Shown here: one piece after another, positions 44,361 to 52,924 of the stretch
Layout: the number at the start of each line of letters is the position of its first letter
Position numbering within the stretch: the stretch's first letter is position 1
Source of the DNA: an uncultured Lachnospiraceae bacterium
GTDB lineage: Bacteria; Bacillota; Clostridia; Lachnospirales; Lachnospiraceae
Assembly (NCBI GenBank): GCA_949878435.1
Contig: CATLAK010000020.1
Location: 1-63,226, forward strand
Length of the DNA: 63,226 bases
Reading direction: 5' to 3'
Position numbers and translations under genes: made by a program
The notes under the pieces: generated by a model
Seen by the model: the letters and a program-made list of their open reading frames with translations, nothing else
The model's database searches: none
Told to the model about the DNA's origin: nothing

Positions 44361-45971
44361 ATGGAGACGATAAATGAATCTGCATCAAAAAGGAATTGGA
44401 AGAGGGCGTTCTTATTTCTGGCTGTTTATGGGCTGATTGCCGTCCGGCTGATTGCCTTTCCGGAGATTCCCGGAGGATTGAATCAGGACGGGGCGATGGG
44501 GGCAGTGGACGCAAGGGCGCTTGCCCAATATGCCACAGACCGCTATGGGACCTTTATGCCGGCGCACTTTGAAGCGTGGGGATATGGGCAGATGAGCGTG
44601 CTGCTTTCTTATCTGACGGTGCCCTTTATTAAACTGTTCGGTTTAAGTAAGCTGGCAATGCGGCTTCCCATGCTGCTGGCGAGCCTAGCGGGTGCGGCAG
44701 GGGTGTACGGGATCGTAAAAAGGCTGTTCGGGGAAAAGACAGGGGTGACGGTGCTTTTGTTCTTTGCCATAAATCCATGGCATTTTATGCAGAGCAGATG
44801 GGCGCTTGACTGTAATCTGTTTCCCCATATGTTCGTGCTGGGGCTGTATTTTCTGATCAGGGGATTGGAGAAAAGGAAAGCGCTCTATTTATCCATGGTC
44901 TTTTTCGGGTTATGCATGTTCTGCTATGGGGTCGCCTTTTATATGGTTCCGTTTTTTTTGCTTACCGCCTGCATTCTGCTTATGCTGCAGCGGAAGGTGC
45001 ATCTTAAGGATGTGCTTTTGTGTCTGCTCATCTATTTCGGCGTTTCATGGTCCATTTACGGGACGATGCTGATCAATTTCATGAAATGGGAGACGGTAAG
45101 GCTTCCCTTTGTGACTATGCAGTTTTTTGCAGGGAACGTGCGCACCGCCGATATCCTGCTCTTTTCCGACAATATGGGTCAGCAGCTTTGGGATAACTTA
45201 AAAGCCATGTTCAACGTGGTGTTTTTGCAGAAGGAGGACTGGCTATGGAATTCTGTCAAAGGCTTTGGAACCATGTATAAATGCTCCATGCCCTTTGTGC
45301 TTTTGGGCGCAGTGAGCGTGCTGATCGGAGCAATCAAGGAAAAGGACGGCAATAAAAAAGCAGGCTGTCAGCTCCTTCTTTGTTTTTGGGCTTTTAGCCT
45401 TCTGGTGGGCGTGATGATCAATTATGTCAATGTAAACAGGATCAATATCATCTTTTATGCGCATATCATCTTTGCGGCGGTGGGAATTTATTTCGTGGTA
45501 CGAAAGTGGAAGAAGACCCTTTATGTGATTTTGGCAGCGTATAGCATACTGAGTGTGCTGTTTTTTGATCAATATTTCACCACGTGGGCACAGGAGATGG
45601 AAACGGCATTTTATGCAGATTTCGTAGATGCGTTGGTGTATGTAAAGGAGTACGACTGCGACTGCTACTATATCACGCCCGACACCCAGTATGAGGGCTC
45701 TTACAATGTATCGGAAATCCTTACGCTGTTCGTGTTTGACGTGGATGCCAAATATTATCAGGGGGAAGGCAGACTAGAAGAGAACAGGAATAGAACCTAC
45801 TGGGATAGATTTAGGTACAGCAATCCGCCGGAGAATCTGTATGAAGCCCCTGAAAGCACGGTCTATGTGTTCAGGAGCAGCCTACAGGATCATTTTCCGA
45901 GGGAACAGTTTTGTGTGACGGTGTTTGGAGATTATGCCGCGGCGGTTCCATGGTTCTTAATAAATTCCTGA
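44361..45971 (+). CDS. GT-C-type membrane glycosyltransferase (ArnT/PMT-like)
   Basis: 536 residues with about 11 membrane helices and a C-terminal extracytoplasmic domain of ~140 residues. The first outer loop reads GGLNQDGAMGAVDARALAQYA, with an acidic pair as in ArnT-type GT-C enzymes. FFAINPWHFMQSRWALDCNLFPH matches the GT83/PMT_2 helix pattern. It starts 20 bases after the preceding gene and is convergent with the PMT gene at 45975 (3 bases between stops). It probably transfers a sugar from a polyprenyl carrier. Confidence 0.8.
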   Translation: METINESASKRNWKRAFLFLAVYGLIAVRLIAFPEIPGGLNQDGAMGAVDARALAQYATDRYGTFMPAHFEAWGYGQMSVLLSYLTVPFIKLFGLSKLAMRLPMLLASLAGAAGVYGIVKRLFGEKTGVTVLLFFAINPWHFMQSRWALDCNLFPHMFVLGLYFLIRGLEKRKALYLSMVFFGLCMFCYGVAFYMVPFFLLTACILLMLQRKVHLKDVLLCLLIYFGVSWSIYGTMLINFMKWETVRLPFVTMQFFAGNVRTADILLFSDNMGQQLWDNLKAMFNVVFLQKEDWLWNSVKGFGTMYKCSMPFVLLGAVSVLIGAIKEKDGNKKAGCQLLLCFWAFSLLVGVMINYVNVNRINIIFYAHIIFAAVGIYFVVRKWKKTLYVILAAYSILSVLFFDQYFTTWAQEMETAFYADFVDALVYVKEYDCDCYYITPDTQYEGSYNVSEILTLFVFDVDAKYYQGEGRLEENRNRTYWDRFRYSNPPENLYEAPESTVYVFRSSLQDHFPREQFCVTVFGDYAAAVPWFLINS

Positions 45972-45974
45972 AAT

Positions 45975-47702
45975 TTACAGTACCAAGATCCAATCTTTCA
46001 GCCATCGAAGCGAATAGCCGTAGTTTCTTGACACAGGCAGACCGGATATCAATGGAAAGAAGACGAAGAAACATACAAGGGCGATTACCAGATAAGCGGT
46101 AATTGCCTTTTTTCCCCATGAGAAATGTTCTTTCACATGCAAAAGGGCATATCCAGTCATCAGAATCATGAACAGGGAAGCCGGAAAATAGTGATAGATA
46201 AAGGTGATCCGGCTGATCGACATCCATGGGACATATTGGGCAAGATAAGCGATGCACAAAAAGCCTGCCTTTTTATCTTTTTTAAAAATCCAGCGGAAAA
46301 ATACATAAAGCTGGCAGGGGATGGAAAACCACCAGATGGCGGGATTCCCCATGGTACTGACACAGCTTGACATGGAAGCGCTCACTTCGTCGCAGGCATC
46401 TAAAAGCGGCATCCAGATCACCGGCCACTCATAAAAAGGAGAGCTGTAATAATGTTCGGCGACCAGATTGGCGTGGTAGTCAAACATGTATTTTGTGCCC
46501 TGAATGGTCTTATCGATCAGACCGTTATATTCGGAGTAACCTACAACGGGGATAAAACAAAGTGTGTACAGGATCAAAGGCACCGCGATAAAGAACAGAC
46601 AGCAGAAGAAGAAAAGTTTAAGGGTCTGTCTTTTTGGAAAATGGGTGATGGTATACCAGATAAACAGGACGGCAAGCCCTGCCCCTGCATAGACCCCTGT
46701 CCACTTGGTGGCAATGCCAAGCCCCATACTTATGCCGCTAAGCGCAAGGGGAAGATAAACGCTTTTGGGCGGAAATTTATCCTGCATCGAAGAGGCTAAA
46801 GCGCGGTAGCGGGAATCCTCCACGAAATACCGGTACATATAGTAATACATCAGCAGAATGAAAAATGCAGCGATAATGTCGATGGTGGCAATTCTTGAAA
46901 GGGTATAATGCATGCAGTCAAAAGTCAGAAGACCGGCGGCGGCAGTGGCAATAAAGGTACTCCTTAACATCTTTTTGGCAAAAAGATACATAAGAGGAAT
47001 CAGCAGGATGCCAAAAAGCACCGACATGAAGCGCCATCCAAAAGGATTCATGCCGAATAAAAGTATGCCCACAGAAATCAGAATCTTGCCAAGATGGGGG
47101 TGGGTGGTCTCATAGGTGACAAGCCCGTGAAGAAACTCGTAGGCAGTGCGCCCGTGATAGATTTCATCGAACATGGTGCCGGTCATATAAGTCCTGGATT
47201 CAGGCATCATTTCCTGCTCGTCAAAAAGGGCAGGGTAATCGGATGCGTTGACGGGCAAAAGAAGAGAGCCATCCGAAGCTGTGACCACCAGCTCGTTGAT
47301 AACGGCTGTGTCGTCTGTCGCGACGATGCCTAAGTACCTGAGGCGGTAGTTTAAATCGATCTTATTCCATGCAAATACAGATTCTGCAATAGCATCCCCG
47401 TTGATCACTTCCCATGTATTGGTCACTTCGTTGAATGCAGAGATAGAAAAATGCCTGGTGTTCAGATTGCCCAAAAAAACGGAAATAGAACCGATGTCGG
47501 TGTATTCTCCAAAGTCAAGGACGATATCCCTGTTTACGGCGTCTGTGGTGTAATAAGAAGAAGGCGCGTAGGTATTTCCCAGCCTGAAAAATGCCATAAC
47601 AGCGAACAGGAAAACCAAAACGGTCATACAGATATAATCGGTTCTGGTAATCGCCGATGGATTTAAGCAGGTTTCTTTTTGGGGGTTCATTGTCTGTTTC
47701 AT
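45975..47702 (-). CDS. PMT-family dolichyl-phosphate-mannose protein mannosyltransferase, copy 2
   Basis: 575-residue membrane enzyme. Helix 1 (about 25-42) is followed by a ~125-residue beta-sandwich-like outer domain (IVLDFGEYTDIGSISVFLGN, RHFSISAF, LRYLGIVA). The PMT catalytic loop comes next: GTMFDEIYHGRTAYEF with the Asp-Glu pair, then HPHLGKILIS. In most PMTs this last part is HPPLGK; here the second Pro is His. About 10 further helices follow. PMTs transfer mannose from a lipid carrier to Ser/Thr of exported proteins. It has exactly the same length as the gene at 47731 and is 28 bases downstream of it, so this is a tandem duplication. Confidence 0.9.
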   Translation of the reverse strand: MKQTMNPQKETCLNPSAITRTDYICMTVLVFLFAVMAFFRLGNTYAPSSYYTTDAVNRDIVLDFGEYTDIGSISVFLGNLNTRHFSISAFNEVTNTWEVINGDAIAESVFAWNKIDLNYRLRYLGIVATDDTAVINELVVTASDGSLLLPVNASDYPALFDEQEMMPESRTYMTGTMFDEIYHGRTAYEFLHGLVTYETTHPHLGKILISVGILLFGMNPFGWRFMSVLFGILLIPLMYLFAKKMLRSTFIATAAAGLLTFDCMHYTLSRIATIDIIAAFFILLMYYYMYRYFVEDSRYRALASSMQDKFPPKSVYLPLALSGISMGLGIATKWTGVYAGAGLAVLFIWYTITHFPKRQTLKLFFFCCLFFIAVPLILYTLCFIPVVGYSEYNGLIDKTIQGTKYMFDYHANLVAEHYYSSPFYEWPVIWMPLLDACDEVSASMSSCVSTMGNPAIWWFSIPCQLYVFFRWIFKKDKKAGFLCIAYLAQYVPWMSISRITFIYHYFPASLFMILMTGYALLHVKEHFSWGKKAITAYLVIALVCFFVFFPLISGLPVSRNYGYSLRWLKDWILVL

Positions 47703-47730
47703 CTTGCAGATCTCCTTTCCATTTCCTGAT

Positions 47731-49458
47731 TTATACCACTAAGATCCAGTCTTTCAGCCATCTTAAGGACAGACCGTATGCCCGTGATACGGGGAGACCG
47801 GATATGAGGGGAAAGAACAGGAAAAAGCAGACTACGGCAATCGCCAGATAGGCGGTGATGACCTTTTTGCCATAGGGAAAATGTTCTTTTATATGTAGCA
47901 TAGTATACCCCATCATTAAGATCATGAACAGGGAAGCTGGAAAATAATGGTAGATAAAGGTGGTCCGGCTGACGAATATCCATGGAATATATTGGGCAAG
48001 GTAGGAAATACATAAAAAGCCGGCTTTTTTATCCTTCTTTATAATCCAGCGGAAGAATACGTAAAGCTGGCAGAATATACCCGTCCACCATATGGCAGGG
48101 TTACCCATGGTATTGATGGAACTCATTTTGCCCATCCCCTCCATACTGCTGATATCAAGAAGGGGCATCCAGATAAAAGGCCACTCATAAAAGGGAGAGC
48201 TGTAATAATGGGTATCAACCAGCGTGGAGTGGTAGGTAAAAATATATTGTGAAGCTTTGATCACCTTATCCGCCAGCCCGCTGTGGGGTGTAAAGCCCAC
48301 CACAGGGATAAAGGAAAGCACATATACCGCCAATGGGACGGCGACAAAAAACAGACAGCAGAAGAAGAAAAGTTTAAGGGTCTGCTTTCCGGGAAAGTGG
48401 GTGATGGTATACCAGATAAAGAGGACGGCAAGTCCGGCACCGGCAAAGACCCCTGTCCATTTAGTGGCGATTCCCAGCGCCATACTGATGCCGCAAAGGG
48501 CAAGGGGAAGATACACCTTTGAAGGCGGAAAGGCATCCTGATTAGCAGAAGCCGAAGCGCGGTAGAGAGAATCTTCCGTAAAATACCGGTACATGAAGCC
48601 ATACATTAACAAGATAAAAAATGCCGCAAATACATCGATGGTAGCGATTCTTGAAAGAGTAAAATGCATGCAGTCAAAGGTAAGCAGCATAGCTGTGGCT
48701 GCAGCAATGAAGGTATTTTTAAAAAGCCTTTTTGCAAACAGATACATGACCGGAATGATACAGATGCCGAACACCACAGACATAAACCGCCAGCCGAAAG
48801 GATTCATGCCAAAAAGTAAAATTCCTAAGGAAATCAGGATTTTTCCAAGCGGGGGATGAACGATTTCATAGGCGGGAAGCCCGTTTATATATTCATAAGC
48901 AGTGCGCGCCTGATAGATTTCGTCGAACATGGTGCCTGTCAGATAGGTGTTTGCCATAGGCAGCAGGTCCTGTTCATCAAAAAGGGCAGGATAATCGCCG
49001 GCATTCACAGGCAGAATGGGGGTGCCATCTGCTCTTATGATGACCAGCTCGTTTATGACAGCCTCCTCATTTAAAGCAACGATACCGAGATACCGCAGGG
49101 GATAGTTTATGCTTGTCACATTCCAGGCAAATACGGATTTCACAACGGTATCCGGGGTAAACACATCCCAGGAGCCGGTGGTTTCATTAAATGCGGAAAG
49201 GGAAAAATGCCGGTTGCCCAGATTGCCCAAAAAGATAGCGGCGGAGGCGATATCGGTTGGCTTTCCGAAATCAAGGATGATGTCGGGATTTGACGTATCA
49301 GCAGTGTAGGATGAAGAGGGGATAAGGGTATTGCCCAGCCTGAAAAATGCCAGCACTGCAAAGATAAATACGAGGACAGATATACATATATAGTCAGCCT
49401 TAGTCAGAAACTGAGGGGCGGATGTCTTTTGACTTTGCTTCTTCTTCGTCGGTTTCAT
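47731..49458 (-). CDS. PMT-family dolichyl-phosphate-mannose protein mannosyltransferase, copy 1
   Basis: 575 residues, clear paralogue of 45975-47702. Helix 1 is followed by the same outer beta-domain (IILDFGKPTDIASAAIFLGN, RHFSLSAFNE). Then come GTMFDEIYQARTAYEY with the Asp-Glu pair and a standard HPPLGKILIS. The remaining helices include FDCMHFTLSRIATIDVFAAFFIL. It probably uses polyprenyl-phosphate-mannose to glycosylate secreted proteins outside the cell. AAGGAGAT precedes the ATG at 49458. It is first of a two-gene minus-strand operon, divergent from eno. Confidence 0.92.
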   Translation of the reverse strand: MKPTKKKQSQKTSAPQFLTKADYICISVLVFIFAVLAFFRLGNTLIPSSSYTADTSNPDIILDFGKPTDIASAAIFLGNLGNRHFSLSAFNETTGSWDVFTPDTVVKSVFAWNVTSINYPLRYLGIVALNEEAVINELVIIRADGTPILPVNAGDYPALFDEQDLLPMANTYLTGTMFDEIYQARTAYEYINGLPAYEIVHPPLGKILISLGILLFGMNPFGWRFMSVVFGICIIPVMYLFAKRLFKNTFIAAATAMLLTFDCMHFTLSRIATIDVFAAFFILLMYGFMYRYFTEDSLYRASASANQDAFPPSKVYLPLALCGISMALGIATKWTGVFAGAGLAVLFIWYTITHFPGKQTLKLFFFCCLFFVAVPLAVYVLSFIPVVGFTPHSGLADKVIKASQYIFTYHSTLVDTHYYSSPFYEWPFIWMPLLDISSMEGMGKMSSINTMGNPAIWWTGIFCQLYVFFRWIIKKDKKAGFLCISYLAQYIPWIFVSRTTFIYHYFPASLFMILMMGYTMLHIKEHFPYGKKVITAYLAIAVVCFFLFFPLISGLPVSRAYGLSLRWLKDWILVV

Positions 49459-49560
49459 TTCTAAAAAATCTCCTTCTGGAATAGTCTTCCTGCATTAGTA
49501 TAGCAAGTTATAAAAATGGTTACAATAGTTATAAAATTTTTTGTCACAGGAGGCTTTATC

Positions 49561-50880
49561 ATGAAAACATATATGCAAATCACCAATATTCACGGGAGAG
49601 AGATCTTGGATTCCAGGGGAAATCCCACGGTCGAGGCAGAAATAACGCTGACGGACACCATGACGGGAAAGCGCTATGTGGGAAAGGCATCTGTGCCTTC
49701 CGGGGCAAGCACAGGACGATTTGAGGCCGTGGAACTGCGGGACGCGGAAACACGGTATTTTGGACTTGGGGTAAAAAAAGCGGTGAGCAACATCAACACC
49801 AAAATTAAAGAAGCGATAGCAGGAAGAAACGGGCTCAATCAGATCGAGATCGACCGTATTTTAATTGAGACGGACGGGACAGATAACAAGGGAAATCTAG
49901 GGGCAAATGCAACGCTGGCGGTATCCATGGCGGTGGCGCGGGCAGGGGCAAAGGCGCTTAACATTCCCCTTTATCAATATTTAGGCGGCGCATACACAAG
50001 ACTGATGCCGGTGCCCATGATGAATATTCTAAATGGAGGAAGGCATGCGGCAAACACGGTGGATTTCCAGGAGTTCATGATTATGCCGGTGCAGGCGGAG
50101 AACTTTGCGGACGGGCTCCGCATCTGCGCAGAAATCTATCATTTTCTTAAAAAAATATTGGAAGAAAAAGGGCTTGCCACCAGCGTGGGAGACGAAGGCG
50201 GATTTGCGCCGGACCTGCCGGATGCGGAGGCGGTCTTAGATCTGATTGTAGCGGCAATTGAGAAAAGCAATTATTTTCCAGGGCAGGATATAAAAATTGC
50301 CCTTGACGTAGCATCCAGTGAATTATACAATGAAAAAACAGGCATGTACCATTTTCCGGGGGAGAGTTCTCTTAAGGGAAGTGAGGTAGTGCGTGATACG
50401 TCTGAAATGATTGCCTACTATGAAAACCTGATTTCCAAATATCCCATTTTGTCCATTGAAGATGGACTGGCAGAAGATGACTGGGATGGATGGAAACACT
50501 TGACAGAGCGCCTTGGGGACAAGATCCAGCTGGTCGGGGATGATCTTTTCGTGACCAACACCAAGCGGTTAGATGCAGGTATCAAGCTTCATGTGGCAAA
50601 TGCAATTCTAGTAAAAGTCAACCAGATCGGTACGGTTTCAGAGGCCATGGAAGCAATTGAAATGGCACAGAAAAATGGATATAAGGCAGTGATATCCCAT
50701 CGCTCGGGAGAAACGGAAGACACCTTTATTGCAGATCTTGCCGTAGCAGTCAATGCCGGTCAGATCAAGACAGGTGCACCCTGCCGCAGCGACCGTGTTG
50801 CCAAATACAACCAGCTTCTGCGCATTGAGGAGGAGCTTGGCAGCGTTGCGGCTTATAAAGAACCGTTCAATAAGATTTAA
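49561..50880 (+). CDS. eno: Enolase
   Basis: 439-residue glycolytic enzyme converting 2-phosphoglycerate to phosphoenolpyruvate. It opens [26 protein letters not shown] holds the substrate-loop Glu, [15 protein letters not shown] the metal Asp, and [12 protein letters not shown] and [17 protein letters not shown] the catalytic Lys and His/Ser region. The ATG at 49561 follows ACAGGAGG; an upstream in-frame start is unsupported. It is separated from gpmI by about 12 kb of ABC and glycosylation genes and is followed by a lysozyme gene before secG. Confidence 0.97.
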   Translation: MKTYMQITNIHGREILDSRGNPTVEAEITLTDTMTGKRYVGKASVPSGASTGRFEAVELRDAETRYFGLGVKKAVSNINTKIKEAIAGRNGLNQIEIDRILIETDGTDNKGNLGANATLAVSMAVARAGAKALNIPLYQYLGGAYTRLMPVPMMNILNGGRHAANTVDFQEFMIMPVQAENFADGLRICAEIYHFLKKILEEKGLATSVGDEGGFAPDLPDAEAVLDLIVAAIEKSNYFPGQDIKIALDVASSELYNEKTGMYHFPGESSLKGSEVVRDTSEMIAYYENLISKYPILSIEDGLAEDDWDGWKHLTERLGDKIQLVGDDLFVTNTKRLDAGIKLHVANAILVKVNQIGTVSEAMEAIEMAQKNGYKAVISHRSGETEDTFIADLAVAVNAGQIKTGAPCRSDRVAKYNQLLRIEEELGSVAAYKEPFNKI

Positions 50881-51019
50881 TGTTCAAGTCAAAGATCCGC
50901 AGCAAGCTGACGGGGCATCAAATTTGCAACGCAGCAAGCTGTGGGGTATTTGACCCTCGCGGCAGTCGCCAAATGGACATGCAAGCATGTCCGCTTGGCT
51001 CGTTGCTTGCGGGAATAAA
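50881..51019. repeat. Interspersed repeat, copy 2, with perfect hairpin
   Basis: 50994-51019 is the reverse complement (two mismatches) of 12098-12123, and GGGGTATTTGAC recurs here too at 50943-50954. Inside is a perfect palindrome, GGACATGC-AA-GCATGTCC, at 50975-50992. It may also serve as the eno terminator, although no U-run follows. Confidence 0.6.
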
Positions 51020-51082
51020 GCAGATCGTGTCAGGATTACAAAGGATGTCTGAAACACTTAAAGAAGAGAGGAAAAGGAACAA

Positions 51083-52504
51083 ATGATAAAAAAATGCAGA
51101 GCAATGATAAGAAGAATCTGTGCGGCAGCGCTGGTGGTCGCAGCACTTGGCATTCTCCCTGCCGAGCAGGTCATGGCGGTGACTTCAAGCGGGTCTATCG
51201 CAAAGGGAATCGATGTGTCCATGCATAACGGCACGGTCAATTGGGGACAAGTGGCAAATGCAGGGATTGATTTTACTTTTATCAAGGTGGGAAGCACGAA
51301 AAGCGGTGTGGATCCTCAATTTGCAGCCAATATCACCGGCGCTCAGGCAGCAGGCATAAAGACGGGAATCTATCTTTACTCTTATGCCACCACGCCGGAA
51401 CAGGCGGCAAATGAGGCGAACCTTGTCCTGCAGTGGATAGAGCCGTACACGGTCAATTATCCCATCGTCTTTGACATCGAGGACAAATGCCACAAAAATC
51501 TATCAGACCAGCAGCTGATCGATATCATCAATGCATTCTGCACTGCCATTGATGCGGCAGGCTATTATCCTATGGTTTATTCCAATAAGAATATGTTCGT
51601 TCAGAAGCTGAGCATCACAGGATGGGATAAGTGGGTGGCACAGTATAATGACACCTGTGAATATAATAATAATGTGTGCTTTTGGCAGTATTCCAGTCAC
51701 GGAAGCGTCAACGGAGTAGGCGGAAGAGTAGACGTCAACTACCAGTACAAGGATTACAGCAGTCTGATCATACCGGAGGGTTTTATCGAACGTAACGGGA
51801 ATGTGCGTTTTTACCGCAACTGGAAAATGCAGAAGGGCTGGGTTGCCCATAATGACACCAAATACTATCTGGACGGCGCAGGAAATCTGGTCAGAGGATG
51901 GTTTACGGATGCCACCGGCACTTACTATCTGTCTCCCCAGGACGGAAGCATTGCCAGAGGACAGTGCAACATCGACGGAGCGGACCACTATTTTACGGCG
52001 GACGGCATTAAGACTTCGGGCTGGGTAGTGCTGGGCGATCTGAAATATTTCTATGACCCAGCAAATAATGGCACCATGAAACGGGAATGGCTCAGCGATG
52101 AGAAAGGAAATTTTTATTATTTCGATGCCAATGACGGACACATGCTGACCGGTGCCCAGGTGATCGGAGGGAAGAACTATCTGTTTACTCCGGAAGGTGT
52201 CCGGGTCACGGGAATGAACGCAAGGGAAGACGGCTGTTACTATTATGACCCCGCCACAGGCGAGATGGTGACAGGCTGGTTTGCAGCAGCGGATAAGACT
52301 TATTATGCGGATGCAGCAGGGCATATCGTGACAGGTATCTATGAAATTGACGGTCAGCCTTACTATTTTGATGAGACGGGTGCACTGATCAGAAATCAGG
52401 ATTTAGAACTGAACGGAAAAGCATATCATACGACCCCGGAAGGCGTGCTGACGGAAGTGGAAGCGGCACAGGCTGGCGAGGGAGAAGCAGCAGCACAGGA
52501 ATAG
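51083..52504 (+). CDS. Secreted GH25 lysozyme with choline-binding-type repeats
   Basis: 473 residues. A signal peptide (basic start, then ICAAALVVAALGILPAEQVMA, cleaved near residue 32) leads to a GH25 catalytic domain: KGIDVSMHNG with Asp44, then YPIVFDIEDK, which has the Asp/Glu pair. From about residue 235 there are roughly ten cell-wall-binding repeats of the W/Y-Y-F-G type (GWVAHNDTKYYLDGAGNLVRG; YYFDETGALI). It cleaves the muramic acid-glucosamine bond of peptidoglycan. The short C-terminal tail is Ala/Glu rich. It sits between eno and secG, which are neighbours in many Clostridia, so it is probably an insertion there. Confidence 0.95.
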   Translation: MIKKCRAMIRRICAAALVVAALGILPAEQVMAVTSSGSIAKGIDVSMHNGTVNWGQVANAGIDFTFIKVGSTKSGVDPQFAANITGAQAAGIKTGIYLYSYATTPEQAANEANLVLQWIEPYTVNYPIVFDIEDKCHKNLSDQQLIDIINAFCTAIDAAGYYPMVYSNKNMFVQKLSITGWDKWVAQYNDTCEYNNNVCFWQYSSHGSVNGVGGRVDVNYQYKDYSSLIIPEGFIERNGNVRFYRNWKMQKGWVAHNDTKYYLDGAGNLVRGWFTDATGTYYLSPQDGSIARGQCNIDGADHYFTADGIKTSGWVVLGDLKYFYDPANNGTMKREWLSDEKGNFYYFDANDGHMLTGAQVIGGKNYLFTPEGVRVTGMNAREDGCYYYDPATGEMVTGWFAAADKTYYADAAGHIVTGIYEIDGQPYYFDETGALIRNQDLELNGKAYHTTPEGVLTEVEAAQAGEGEAAAQE

Positions 52505-52585
52505 TGGAATAGTCAAAAGAAAATACTTGAAATCAGCTGATTTTTGTGTTACACTAGCTTTTGCTTGGCATTAGGAGGTGTAAGA

Positions 52586-52825
52586 ATGGGAGTATTAAAG
52601 ATTGTTATCCAGATTATATTCATTATATTGTGTATAGCACTTACAGTGCTTGTGTTGATGCAGGAAGGCAAGTCGGCAGGCTTGGGAGCCATAAGCGGTG
52701 CGGCAGAGACATACTGGGGGAAGAATAAAGGGCGTTCCATGGAAGGAAAGCTGGTGAAACTTACCAAGTATCTCGCAATCGGGTTCATGTTGCTGACGAT
52801 TATTCTAAATCTTAGTGTATTTTGA
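52586..52825 (+). CDS. secG: Preprotein translocase subunit SecG
   Basis: 79-residue membrane protein with two helices (about 3-22 and 57-76) and the conserved loop MQEGKSAGLGAISGAAETYWGKNKGRS. It is part of the SecYEG protein export channel. The ATG at 52586 has AGGAGGTG 7 bases upstream; the longer frame is not supported. It is followed by rnr and smpB, a conserved order in Firmicutes. Confidence 0.96.
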   Translation: MGVLKIVIQIIFIILCIALTVLVLMQEGKSAGLGAISGAAETYWGKNKGRSMEGKLVKLTKYLAIGFMLLTIILNLSVF

Positions 52826-52924
52826 GACTTAAGGCATTCTTGTAAAAGGATGCCTTTTTTGTCATAAAGATGCAGGGCAAAACTTGGCATCCATTGCTTA
52901 GAAGTTGCAGAGAGGAAACAGGAA

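Noticed and set aside
51503..52324. 273-codon open frame antisense to the lysozyme
   Set aside because: It arises from the repeated wall-binding codons on the opposite strand.
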